64,000 nucleotides of DNA from positions 14,589,555-14,653,554 of the forward strand of contig OY756963.1 of assembly GCA_963580455.1 (NCBI GenBank). Direction: 5' to 3'. The notes below the pieces were generated by a model. The model saw nothing but the letters and a program-made list of their open reading frames with translations. It was not told the origin of the DNA and did no database searches. The translations under genes and the position numbers were made by a program. Below, one piece after another: positions 10,648 to 21,641 of this stretch; within the stretch, counting starts at the first letter, position 1; each line of letters starts with the position of its first letter. The stretch comes from Euonymus europaeus. Lineage: Eukaryota; Streptophyta; Magnoliopsida; Celastrales; Celastraceae.

Positions 10648-11447
10648 CGAGGGCCATTCGGGAGGTAGATTACCTAGAATGAATATCAACAAAAGTTTTT
10701 GTTAAGAAAAATAATGGGACGTGGAGGGGTGTGTGTAGACTTCATATATCTCAATAAATCCTACATAAAGGACCACTTCCCACTACCGAAAATTAATCAA
10801 CTAGTGGACTCGACGTTTGGTAGCCTAAGAATAAATTTTCTAGATGCGTTCAGAGGCTACCTTCTAATTCCAATGAATGTGGAATATTAAGAGAAGACTT
10901 CGTTCATTACTCCGAGAGTCACTTACTGCTGCAAGGTGATGCATTTCGAATTGAAGAACGCAAGAGCAACCTACTAGCGACTAGTCACAAAGATGTTTGA
11001 AGAAATGATAGGGCAAACAGTTGAAGTGTACATTGATGACATGGTGGTCAAGACTGTTAAGGATGAAGATCCTTTTTCAGACCTTCAATCTGCTTTCGAT
11101 GTCCTTGGAGTTTACAAGTCGAAACTAAATGCTGCGAAGTGCACTTTTGGGGTGGGCTTAGGCAAATTTTGTTGGACACCTTGTAACTAAAAGGGGTATT
11201 GATGCTGTTTCAAATCAAATTTTGGTCATCATAAGTCTGAGGTGCCCAACTCTAGTCAAAGAGGTGCAAAAATTGACTGGGACGACAACTGCTCTCAATA
11301 GATTCATCAACAAGTCATCTGATAAATGTCACTACTTTTTCAAGAGTTTGCGAGGCGCCAACAAATTTGAGTGGGGTGAGGAATGTGAGAAAGTTATGTC
11401 CGGCCTGAAAAAATATCTACAATCTCCACTCTTGGCTAGCTTAGTTG
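9847..11447 (+). repeat. 801-bp tandem duplication of the RT region
   Basis: Units 9847-10647 and 10648-11447. The left edges share CGAGGGC(A/C)ATT(T/C)GGGAGG, and the right edges share CTTAGTT before diverging. Many point differences between copies show that the duplication is old. Confidence 0.85.
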
Positions 11448-11604
11448 TAGGGGAGAAACTAAGAATCTACCTAGCGGTGTCAGATATTGCAATAAGTGCC
11501 ATTCTTCTGAGAGTCGAAGGAAAAGTGGAACAACCTATTTACTATGTGAGTAAGACACTTTCAAGGTTGAGACAAGATATACCCCAATGGAAAATTTGTT
11601 AAAT
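10648..11604 (+). pseudogene. Tat-like reverse transcriptase, duplicate copy 2, running into RNase H
   Basis: This repeats copy 1 base for base with scattered substitutions and an offset of 801 bp (for example the codons for YIDDMVVK at 10227 and 11028). It is more broken: stops near 10888 and 11188, a small deletion in the FLGHL segment, and a shifted frame from 11222. After 11448 it continues uniquely into the RT-RNase H connection (KLRIYLAVSDIAISAIL, then YYVSKTLS). It therefore carries the original downstream junction, while copy 1 is the inserted duplicate or vice versa. Confidence 0.75.
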
Positions 11605-11635
11605 TGCTTGGTGATGGCTTCAAGGAAGTTGAATA

Positions 11636-12997
11636 TGTTGGTGTATGCCCTAGGAGCCAATCATATAGATGATTGTACTAGCATATATTTATTATGTTAT
11701 ATTGAGGTATTTAATTTATTATGATTTATTTATCTGCGCTATATAAATGATTGTGATAAATATCCCTGGAATAGTTGGTTCGATGCCATAAGACTTTAAG
11801 TGTGTGACTTGAACGTGAGATCCTCATGGATGCATATATAACACTATTCTTAAACGTCCCTAGTCAAGTATTATTGTTAATTGGGATAACATTAATACAT
11901 TGAGACTAGTATGTAGATTGATTGATGACCAAATCTTACAGGTCATAGATATGAGATATCAAATCAATACATGGGTACTTGTTAGAGAACAGAAGTACTG
12001 GACAGACCCATTATGAGAATACTACATGGATTGTTATATGAATGTCATAAGCTATTCTCATAGTGACAATGATGTATGTTTTCCTTTGACCTAAAATCAC
12101 TAGGGTTCCCGACATGAGGAGTTATACACTTTGATACTGTCTAACGTGACCTGTAAAATGGTTGGCTATAAATTCGTTGATTGGGTGTATCATGAATCGT
12201 GCGGAGGGATGTGAGTGAACTAGATGGAGTTTGTCCCTCCTATATAACAAGAGTAATATCCGTGGGCCCTTTGATTGAGTGAGTCTGAGAAATGCATGGC
12301 CGTGCTCAAATGAGTCAATATGTGATATTGATCTCATTTGTTTATTATAGTCTACTTGGAATCAAGAAACACATAGATTAAACTATACGAGGATGACACA
12401 TTCCATGCCTCTCATTGTTTGTGATGCTAGAATACGATTTTAGTTTTTCTGCCCACATAACGAGAACCTATAGGGTCGCACACATAGAATAAGTCAAAGA
12501 TAATGTTATTAGAGAATAACAATTTACGTTTGGACTTAAGGCTTTACGTAGGGTCCATGACCGATTTAATTAATGGGATTGATTGAACGTGGTCAAGTGT
12601 CAAAAATGTGGGCTCCTTTTCTTAAGGGGATGTGGGCTTTTCGTTTTTCTTGGTTCGCTATATATAGGGTTAGAGTTTATAACCCTTGTGCGGTTTTTCT
12701 AGAGAAGTAGCTGCTATATAGAGGGTTGGGAGAAAAATGAGATTGAGTAGCCTGATCCCCGGTTACTAGCATAACCTTGGAAGGGATTCAGATCTTTGCC
12801 TTGTTCATGTGGATACCATAGAATCACTGTTCATTTGGATAGTGCTGGTTGATTCGGACCTTTCAAGCGAACTTTTGATTTCTGCGCTACAACAGGTAAA
12901 CGACTAACACCGATTTATGCCCTTTCTCATGGATCCTCAGGAGGGTTTTGGTGAAATTTTAATTTCCGCTGCGTGTATGAGTCACCGAAACCTAACA
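11636..12997. mobile_element. Solo LTR, 1362 bp, TSD GAATA
   Basis: It starts TGTTGGTGTATG and ends CCTAACA; the termini are near-inverted (TGTTGG against TGTTAGG). The flanking 5-bp direct repeats GAATA at 11631-11635 and 12998-13002 are identical. Removing the insert restores continuity of the Tat RNase H region (SRKLN before, PIEVMIAYPLRGI after). No coding was found inside. The family was not identified; Copia-like is a guess. Confidence 0.85.
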
Positions 12998-13002
12998 GAA
13001 TA

Positions 13003-13790
13003 ACTATTTTCATGATCACCCTATCGAGGTCATGATAGCGTACCCACTCAGGGGCATCCTGAATCGAGCCGTCATGTCCGGGAGAATTTCCAAGTGGGCG
13101 GTAGAACTTGGCCAACATGAAATTTATTTCATCCCAAGGACGGCCATCAAAGCTCAAGTGTTGGCTGACTTCGCGGCATAATTTTTTAATCCGCTAGCCT
13201 AGCCAAAGGTGGAAGTTTGGAGTTTGAATGTTAATTCGGCCAACACTTGAGAGCTTATGGTAGATGGGTCCTCAACTAGAAAGGGGAGCGGAGAAAATAT
13301 GGTATTGATTTCCCTTGAAGGCTATACGATAGAACATACCATAAGGTTGGGATTTGAAGTGACCAATAATGAATATGAGTACAAAGCGCTCCTATGTGGA
13401 TTAAGAAGTGCAATCAAGTTGGGCACAAAGAGAATAAAAATTCTCTCAAACTCAAAAGTAATTGTAAGCTAGATTACAGGGCACTACGTGGCAAAGACAA
13501 AAATGATGATTGTCTTAGCAACATTGGCTTCAGCGGATCAGGAGAAAGTCAGGCGGACTGTCATGATTGACATTCAAGAAAATTTGGGTATCTCAGTTGA
13601 ACAACTAGATGTGGCACAGACGGATCTCGAACCAAGTTGGATGGATTCACCCATTCGTTTCATAGAGAATGGAGAACTCTCGGAGGACAAGGAGGCAAGA
13701 AAGGTCACCCTAAAGTGGTCTCGATTTTGGCTATCATCGGAAGGACAATTATATAGAAGGTCTTTCACTAGGCCATAACTATTTTTGCAT
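13003..13790 (+). pseudogene. Tat-like second RNase H domain
   Basis: The frame resumes after the solo LTR with a segment ending KAQVLADFAA, the usual lead-in to the second RNase H of Tat elements, then VDGSSTRKGSG (first catalytic Asp) and NNEYEYKALLCGL (Glu). The motif expected to supply the third carboxylate reads LSNSKVIV, where the family has Asp-Ser, so Asp is replaced by Asn. A TAG at 13470-13472 sits where the family has Gln. The following 13488-13778 frame is the linker to integrase (WMDSPIRFIENGELSEDKEA). Confidence 0.6.
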
Positions 13791-14820
13791 CCATCTAGAA
13801 AAGAAGGAACAATTACTCTATGAAATTCATGAAGGAAATTGTGGTGCCCATAGAGGGGGAAGATCAATGACCCAGAGGAATTACACAGAGGTATTGGTGG
13901 CCGCAAATGCATGAAAATTCGAAGGCATATGTTAGAAGTTGCGAGAAATGTTAAAATTTCTTAGATATCCCGCATCAGCCAGTAGCAGAGCTTTGCCCGA
14001 TGTGGAGCCCTTGACCATTCGCTCAATGGGGTTTAGATTTAGTCATTCCTCTACCAAGAACGAAAGGAGATAGAAGGTGGCTTATAACAACCACATATTA
14101 CTTTATCAAGTGGATAGAAGCCAAACCACTCTAAAAAAGCACAGACTTTGAGACTAAGAAGTTCGTGTCGGAATCGATCATCACAAGGTTTGGAATCCCA
14201 TATGCACTAGTATTATACAATGGCACACAATTTGATAGCAAAGCTTTCAGGGAATTTTGTGATGGATATGGCATTAGGAATAAATATTGAACCCTAGCAT
14301 ATCCCCAAGGTAATGGGAGGCAGAGGCATCTAACAAGATCATCCTGAGTGGGCTAAAAAATGCCTCAAATCAGCCAAAGGAAGATGGGTTGACAAACTTT
14401 CGAGTGTGCTATGGACACAACGAACAACCCCTCAAAGATTAACTGGAAAACTTCATTTTCGCTCGCTTATGGGATAGAGGTCGTTATCCTGCTAGAGATT
14501 GGACTATCGACCATTATAACATCTACTTTAAAGAATAGCGAGAATGAAAATGCCTTGGCAATCTAAATTCATCTTGTAGAAGAGAAAAGGGAACTTACGT
14601 TCCTCAAGTTGGCTTCATGCCAGCACGAGTTGGTAGACATACACGCCAAGAAGTTAAGGGCAAGAAGTTTTATTCGTGGAGATTTTTTTGTTGAGGAATG
14701 TGTTCACAAATACAAGAAATCCACAGGAATGAAAGCTAGGGGCAAACTAGGAAATCCTGTACAATATCATCTCTATCAGTGGACCTGGCACTTATCAAAT
14801 TGAGGATCTTACTGGCAAAG
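13791..14820 (+). pseudogene. Tat-like integrase, heavily degraded
   Basis: Pieces in all three frames are recognisable: a zinc-binding stretch (YEIHEGNCGAHRGGRSM) and core fragments such as GLDLVIPL-like and KIILSGLKNA. No frame runs through the DDE core, and stops are dense. The C-terminal region (14609-14803) has a short open stretch, ASCQHELVDIHAKKLRARSF, consistent with the Tat integrase tail. Confidence 0.45.
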
Positions 14821-14996
14821 CCGTCTAGAGGCCATGGAATGTGGCCAACCATCAAAATTTTTATATTTAACTGGTTTGTATGTTTGTAGATCCATGTTGT
14901 AATAAGCAGGGAGCCCTTTGGGTGTACTTATCTTCGTACACTTACCTATTATGAATAAAGATAAGCTTGGATCCTTGATGTTGTGAAACAGATTCC
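14821..14996. other. Spacer between integrase remnant and minisatellite
   Basis: Short AT-rich noncoding stretch after the pol tail. Nothing recognised. Confidence 0.3.
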
Positions 14997-15604
14997 CTCC
15001 TTAGTTTTAGGCTGACGGTTCTGGCCGGTTGAAAAAAGTCCATGAGACATCCCAAGAAACATGGGTTCACTGAAAAACCCATAGGGTTCCTTCCTAAGGT
15101 TTGGGCTGACGATTCTGGCCGGTAGTAAAAAAAAAGTCCATGGGACTTTCCGAGAAACTTGGGTTTACTCAAAAACCCATGGGGTTCTTTCTTGAGGTTT
15201 AAGTTGATGGTTCTGATTTCCAGTTGAAAATAAGTCTATAGGACTTCCCAAGCAACTTGGGTTTACTCACATGGGGTTCCTTCCTAAGGTTTAGGTTGAC
15301 AGTTCTAGCCGCCAGTCAAAAAAAAAAGTCCATGGGACTTCCCAAACAACTTGGGTTTACTCAAAAACTCATGGGGTTCTTTCTTGAGGTTTAAGTTGAT
15401 GGTTCAGACCGCTAGTTGAAAAAATTCCATGGGACTTTCCAAGAAACTTGGGTTTACTAAAAAACCCATGGGGTTCCTTCCTAAGGTTTAGGTTGACGAT
15501 TTCGGCCTTTAAAAAAGTCCACGGCACTTTCTTAGAAACTTAGTTTAGTAAAAAACCCAGAGGGTTTCTTCTTGGGGTTTAGGCTGACGGTTCTGATTAC
15601 CAGT
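14997..15604 (+). repeat. Minisatellite of about 97-bp units, arranged as alternating A/B dimers
   Basis: Six to seven units share AAAGTCCATGGGACTT, ACTTGGGTTTACTC and ACCCATGGGGTT. Alternate units carry CCTTCCTAAGGTTTAGG or CTTTCTTGAGGTTTAAG, so the real repeat is a dimer of about 195 bp. The array lies between pol and the antisense ORF, where Tat elements commonly hold tandem repeats. Confidence 0.8.
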
Positions 15605-16012
15605 CAGAAAAAAGACAAAAAAGAACGGCTACCCCACCACTTTTGTCCGGGCAGGCACTCTGGCCAAGCTTCTACTAGCATAGCTCTAGTCTGTCAAAAG
15701 CCTGGTGGCCAGACATCAACCAACCAAGCGACCACTTTGGTTCAGGCAGGTGTTCTAGCCGAGCTCCAGATTGCCGAATACCAGCTAGCCAAGTAGCAAA
15801 AATTGAAAGTTCATACGAAGTAATCAACATAGATCCATAAGTGTTTGATTGCAAAATAATAAGAGTTGATTACATAAAATTAGCTCAAAGGCTAGGAAAG
15901 TACTTCAACGCGAAACAATAGAGTTGGTTACTCAAAAGAAATCCTAAAAGCCAATAATTGACATCTAAAAACAAGAGGTATGCAAAAGCTATTGACCATT
16001 GTGCTAATATAC
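15605..16012. other. Spacer between minisatellite and antisense ORF
   Basis: Contains imperfect repeats of GGCAGGCACTCTGGCCAAGC-like and GCCGAGCTCC-like pieces (15640-15800), then AT-rich sequence. No gene was recognised. Confidence 0.3.
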
Positions 16013-16557
16013 TCAATCAGTAGGTGGAGGGACAGACAAACCATTAGTGGCGAAACCATTTGCAGGGTTATCCACTAGTCGCCCCTCCGAAGTAGCAATG
16101 CCCAGGCCGGTTTCATCTAGGCAGATGGCTAATTCATGGACAATTTCCACTACGCCAACCACATGAGAGGGATCACCGACATGAAGTGAAAACAAATATA
16201 AAATCAGCTCCTGAACATCATCAGTGGTAGGGAAGCGAATACGGTCCTATTCCCACGAAGGGGAATCCATTGGAATGTCAGCATCCAAAAAGGCATGCCC
16301 TCGGCCCATAAGATAAGTAGTGTTTCCTCCTTTTTTCAAAACTTGAGAATACTCAGTGTATGCTTCGTCAAATGCTTTCTCGTGGGAAAGGATACTAGGC
16401 AATGTCTGGCTCATCTTGAGCATAAAGATCTTACATTTCTTGCCCAAATCAATAACTTAGACACATAGCTCTGTATTCTTTTTCCCCACCTCAGCCTTGC
16501 AAGCAGTAAACTCAGTCTTGAGTTTGTCAAAGTTTTGAGTAGCCAGAGTATGTCACT

Positions 16558-18743
16558 TGTAATACCCTGACCCAAAAATACGAAAAAATAAAAATAAAAA
16601 TAAAAATAATCATCATAATAATAGCAACATTGGATTGTAAATTTAGTTTAGGATGAAGGGATTGGTAATTAAGGAGATAGAAATACACACATAATTATGT
16701 AAAGATAGATATATCTATATATATATATATATAATATATATTAATAAAAAAAATAATAAAGAAAGTTTGGACCACTTTCAGTGGTCAAATAATTGACCAC
16801 CGAAAGTGGTATTTGAATGGCCAATTGGCCATTGTAGTATAAAAAAATTAATTTAATTGAATGGTGCTGAACCGGCCAACACCACTGTCTCAAAAGAAAA
16901 CATTGGCCGAGAGACCAAATAACAGTGAAGCCGAGAGAACGAGAGGAAAGGAGGAAGAGGGAGAGAAGGGGGAAGAAATTTGATTTTTGGAAAGATACAA
17001 GTTGGATTTTGTAAGATTAAGAGTGCCTAACAAATTGTAAGAAGATTTGTGGAGTTAAGGTAAGGTTTTTTTTGCTTGTTTTGGTAAGTTTTTCAAATTT
17101 TGTCAAAAGTTAGGCTTTTGTTTAGAATCGTTGGAATCTTTGATTAATTGGTTTAGAGGCTTTAGGAAGTTCATTATATACATGATTGTGGTTGTATAAC
17201 TAGGTTCTATTGTTGATTTGAAGTGAAAACTAGATTGGGTGGATATTCAAGCTTTGGAGGAATTTTCTAGAGAGAGAAAGTAATTCTTGAGTTTTGTGAG
17301 ATAATTGTTATTTTTATGAAAAATGTGATGTTAATAATGCGTTGTTATGACGTGAGTTTCAATTTTTGCCAAATATTAGGCTTGGAACCGAAACCCTAGG
17401 TTTTGGGAAAAATTTCAATAAGTGCAATTGCTTGGGAATCGAGGTAGGGGATTCTTGCCCAATATTTTGTTTTTTTTTCTTGTTATCTAAAAAGTGTTAT
17501 TTAATCTTCATTGTTATTAGTATTTGTATTTTTCCTTATTTGCTTCCTAAGGAAAAACAGACCTAGGATTATTCTCGAATTTTCCTAAAATGTTAGTTTG
17601 CATTCCCGGTTGATTGTTTGGTCTTATATCAAACATGTTTGGTTCTTAATCATGCGTCATGGCTAGTTAAATATATAACTAGGATTTGTTTATTGCTATA
17701 TTAAATTCATGGCATGACATTGTTGCATTAGAGCCACATGGAAGTGCGAATATGGATTCGTGACTTCCGTAGATTGTGTGAACGCCATATGGGAGGAGGG
17801 TTGTGGAACCTCGGCTTGGTTGCAACCGAATGATTCCTATATGAGGCAACATACTAAGATTCTGAGGAATCGGTTCAGGAATCCTGAGTCAGTATGGAAA
17901 AGACTGGTGTCTTGTAATTGTCATGGTTTCCTTATTGAATCGTATGGTGGCAGTGTTCACCGATATCGATGTGTGGGGATGGATGCTGAGGCGTCGTCCA
18001 ATTGGGACTCACGGTAGGAAACGAGACCACGGTTTGATGAGTATTTGTTATGGTGGTTCATGGTTTTTTGGCATGTTGATGCATTGACTCACCTTTTTAA
18101 TTCAGATATTATATTTTGTTATCTTCTTTGCCCCTACTGAGCCATTGCTCACCCTTTATTTTCTTCCTTCCACACAGGCGAGACTGGTACGGATATCGGC
18201 ACTGCGGATCTGTCAGAGGTGGGATGACATGGTGCCACCTGGAGACACTAGGATAGAGTTAGAATAAATAATTAATTTTTTTTATTATGTTTGATATTAT
18301 ATATGTGAGTTGACGATTGTGTATGTTGGTTATGTTGTGAACACCTTGACGGTGTGTGATTGGTACAGATAGGAGGGTGCCTTGTGATAGGACTCATGTA
18401 CCTGGATGTGAACCCTATGGTTATATTGCATGTTGATACATGTATGATGATTATGTTTTATTTTGTATTGCGAATGCATGCTGTAGATGGCCTGAGGCCC
18501 TGCCTAGAATTGTGGTTGCTTGTGATGTGATGGCCGGAGGCCTTATATATTTGTTGAGTATGTGCTGCGCATTTCAGGTGGGCATTCTCCGATATACGGG
18601 GAGATACTGCCAAAATTTCAATAGAAATTTATGGATTCCATTTGGAGAAATTAAGATTTAATCTTTTATGATGTGGAGGGTTAATATCTCATAGATATTG
18701 AACTAGGTTTAAACAGTAGCGCCTCCCGAGTCGGGGTGTTACA
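16558..18743 (+). mobile_element. Solo LTR, chromovirus family A, copy 1 (2186 bp)
   Basis: It starts TGTAATACCCTGACCC and ends GTCGGGGTGTTACA, with no internal coding. The flanks TCACT (16553-16557) and TTGCT (18744-18748) are not identical, but both are one CG-deamination step from TCGCT. Two related copies occur at 41325-43812 (inverted) and 47882-49946, the latter attached to chromovirus integrase. It interrupts the Tat antisense ORF. Short ORFs inside are not genes. Confidence 0.8.
16772..16809 (+). repeat. 15-bp stem hairpin in LTR A copy 1
   Basis: CCACTTTCAGTGGTC, an 8-nt loop, then GACCACCGAAAGTGG. The stem is complete apart from one A/C position, and is conserved in all three family A LTRs. 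Confidence 0.85.
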
Positions 18744-20652
18744 TTGCTCCCTTTCCTCCCTGAATCTTCTCTAAAGTTCATGGATGGATTGAGCACTCGG
18801 CAAAAATAAACAAACAGAAAAGCAACAACTAAGTGGAGAAAGAGAATAATAAAGAGAATAAAAATGAGGGGGGATAATAAACCTAGATGGCATAGAGGGC
18901 AGAACATTCAAAAAGCTCATCTTCCTGAATATTCGTCTATCTTTTCTGATCGGGTAGAATAGTAGCACCAGTCATAAGAGCAATACCAACTCCTTGGTCT
19001 CGAACAAAACACTTCTGCAAAAGAGGCCGACAACAATCCATAGTCGAAGAAATAATCAAACCATTCCATCCCAGACGACTAGGAGAGAAGGTACTCCTCC
19101 GAGAGTCACTAGTCTGACGAGAAACAAGTAATTTCCTGCATCTGCTCGAAGATGGTTTCTCAATGTCTTCAAACCTCTTCTCAGTCTGCCTAGGAGGAAG
19201 GGGTGGAAGCAAACCATGATGGGATGATTCGCTGCCTCGACGACTCTCAGCATATGATTTGGAAAAAGTGTCCCTAGAGTCTTCGCCATAACTTCAAGTG
19301 GAAGTCAGAAAAACTTGAGAAAATAACATAAGCAAAGTTAGAGCAGAAACAAATCGAAAAACATAAATAGTGAGAATTAGAGCAATCAAAAGCATACACT
19401 CTAGTTGTAAAGGAGAGAAATCATGATTTGAAAATGCAGCCTCCTCAGACTCAAAGTCCTTCAATCAATCATCTAACTTAGGGGTCTATTCAAAAGGTTG
19501 AAGGTCAATCGAATATGAAGATTGACTTGGCGTGGAAGAAATGGAAAAATGTAACTAATTAACCCTCTAGCTAAACTAAAGCTACCAAAAAAGTGCACGA
19601 CATCCTCCTTTGATATTCCTGACGGATGGCTAGTATCGGCTGAAATAGCCATCCTAGTGCCTGCCCAAGGGAAACTCCTCAAACTATTTCAAATCCTCAA
19701 TGTCGTCTTGGCACCCAGCCTAGTAGGAAATATCATTCTCGACCTAGAGTTGCCGCTCAAAATCGGCCTTGTTGGTCCAGACTACTGCGTCTAACTAGAC
19801 CTTCTTTGTTTTATGTTTATTGACCTAAGAGGCCATGACTGATAAATCATTCATCAGACAGGCTCTTTTGATCTTTAGCCCTTAACTTCCTCCTCTACCT
19901 TGGACCGGGATTTACCAGTAGCCTCTGCCCATTCCAGAGCAATTGACTCATTGAGAGCCATTGTAGCAATGCCACCAAGGTTGGTGGTCAAGCAAGAAAC
20001 CATCTTTAAAAAAAGGAACAAAAATGGCTCAGTAAGAAATATCGGGTCGAGGCAAAAAAAAGAGAGTGAAATACCTTCATAACCTGGACATTGAGTTCCC
20101 CAACCCAGTTAGTTAAGGGCATGAATTCATAACATTTGAAGTCAGCCATGATAGGGATTCTTGGAAATCTCCGGGAAGCCATCGCTGGCTGATAAACGGA
20201 ATCAGAAACCAAAACCTCAAGGTCGGGCTTGTGCCACTCCAAGTCTGCAGAGGTAATGCCCTAGGGCGACACATCAAGCCTCAATGGGTGAATTGGCTAC
20301 CAAATAAAACAGTTTCCCACACACTTCGGGAGACAATGTTGCCATTAGGAGCTTCTAGTGCATCCCTGGCCACAATGGTTTCTCAGGTGTTATTTTTCCT
20401 TTGTTGCTTAGGTAGAGGCAGTAGGCCCTGGGTATCCCGTGTGAGAAAATTCTTTTTCTTTGTGGCCGTCTTTCTAGACAGGCTACTCTGAAGGTCTTGA
20501 GCATTCTTGATCATCAAGAGATATTCCTCCATGTTGGAACGGTCTGCAAAAAGAAACAAAACACTAAGTATTAAAGAGAAACCATTTGACCATGCATTCA
20601 ACAATAAATAAAGGCAAAAACTTAACCCAGACCGACCATGTATTAAAGAGAT

Positions 20653-21641
20653 ATTCCTCATTCTTGCCTTTGATTTCTTCACTTGTGTAAGTTATGCCAT
20701 AAAAAAGTAATGAAGAGATGAAGACCGGGTACTTGTCATGTTTACAAATAGTTGTGTACTTCGGATGTTCCAAGTTCATCTTCACCAAAAATTCATGCAG
20801 GATAGAATTGCAATGTTTGAGATCCTTCAAAAATGGATAATGGATTACAACAGTTCCATAATATTGCAAACATAAAGTCAATGAGATTTAACTTAACATT
20901 AGAATGGGAATGAGAAGCAACAACATTAACCCAACGCTAGCATGATATATTCAAATCGACTTTTCACCAGATGCAGGAATCCAAATTCGACCTCATAAAT
21001 AAAGTATGTCTAAGATTGTCTATGTTAAAGTGTGCTTTATATTTGAAAATTAAGCGAAAAAAGGGTACTGTGAAGAAGAAAAAAAACCTTAGCTGGTAGT
21101 CTTGTACATTTAAGGATCAATAAGGTCAATTTTTCTTTCGTATCACATGAAAGGGTTGTGCCTTCAACTACACATAAGCTGACAATATGTAGGCCAGCAA
21201 GAGAAAAAGAAGAACTCCATGAACATTAGTGCCTCTAATGAAAGTTTAGCTTATTTGTTATGCACAAACATAGATGTTGAATGTCATAAGTCCATCAAAA
21301 ATGTACTTTGGTAACTTAGTCTAGAAAAGTATTACAATTAACTGCAACATAAAATCTTTAAGTATTGATTATAGCTTGAGAACATGACTTACCTTATAAA
21401 TAGGAGCACAACCTTCATATTTTGTATTCACTTCCATGCTATCAATAGAAAGTTTTGCAACATCCTATTCAACTTCTTTTTGAGTTGAAAATGTGAGCCT
21501 AGACTCAAAAAGTTTTTCATCAACCGATACACTTGCCTTAAACTTTGGTGCATGGTCATGTCCGTCATTCTTAATAGAATATATGGGGAGTTGTAAGTGT
21601 GATTTTTGAGCATATTTTTGAAGGTGATTCTTATACAAAAA
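20653..21641 (-). pseudogene. Double-stranded RNA-binding (DRB/HYL1-type) protein fragment, two dsRBM exons
   Basis: Exon 21641-21393 (minus, 83 codons) has an acceptor TCAGCAG upstream and a perfect AAG/GTAAGT donor. It reads LYKNHLQKYAQKSHLQLPIY, then GHDHAPKFKASVSV, a full first dsRNA-binding motif of plant DRB proteins. A TAG at 21465-21467 replaces Gln in the KEVE(Q)DVAKL helix. After about 0.5 kb of intron-like sequence, a second motif (about 20830-20653) reads SILHEFLVKMNLEHPKYTTI and PVFISSLLFYGITYTSEEIK, then stops matching after KGKNEE, where the final helix should follow. The last third of motif 2 and all downstream exons are missing. DRB proteins assist Dicer-like enzymes in small-RNA processing, but this copy cannot make a complete product. 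It abuts the Tat antisense ORF; it may be a truncated host gene or a captured fragment. Confidence 0.7.

Larger units (their letters stand above)
16013..20532 (-). pseudogene. Antisense ORF of the Tat-like element (interrupted)
   Basis: Minus-strand pieces read from an ATG at 20532 down to a TGA at 16013-16015, split by the solo LTR at 16558-18743. Coherent stretches include MADFKCYEFMPLTNWVGEL, a FEEFPLGR/SFPWAGTRMAISAD segment followed by SKEDVVHFFGSFSLA, and near the C-terminus KNFDKLKTEFTACKAEV (coiled-coil-like) and SPSWEDRIRFPTTDDVQEL. Several Tat elements (Grande, Retand types) carry an antisense ORF of unknown function between pol and the 3' LTR; position and orientation fit. Stops and shifts occur throughout. 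An intron may precede the ATG, because CTTTTTGCAG lies just upstream of it. Confidence 0.5.
5284..20640 (+). mobile_element. Decayed Tat-like Gypsy LTR retrotransposon, nested with three solo LTRs
   Basis: Remnants occur in the expected Tat-lineage order: LTR-like region, gag, protease, RT, RNase H, integrase, tandem repeats, then an antisense ORF. The RT signature (VCVDFTDLNKSY, then YIDDMVVK) and the second RNase H domain are typical of this lineage. Three later insertions (6475-8278, 11636-12997, 16558-18743) account for over 5 kb. No 3' LTR was found before the DRB-like fragment at 20653, so the right end is probably truncated. All coding parts carry stops or frameshifts, so the element is dead. 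Confidence 0.7.

Noticed and set aside
13574..13912. 112-codon minus frame
   Set aside because: Antisense to the Tat RNase H to integrase linker.
14997..15604. Regular repeats that could suggest a CRISPR array
   Set aside because: Units are contiguous about 97-bp repeats with no unique spacers, in plant DNA, at the position of known Tat minisatellites.
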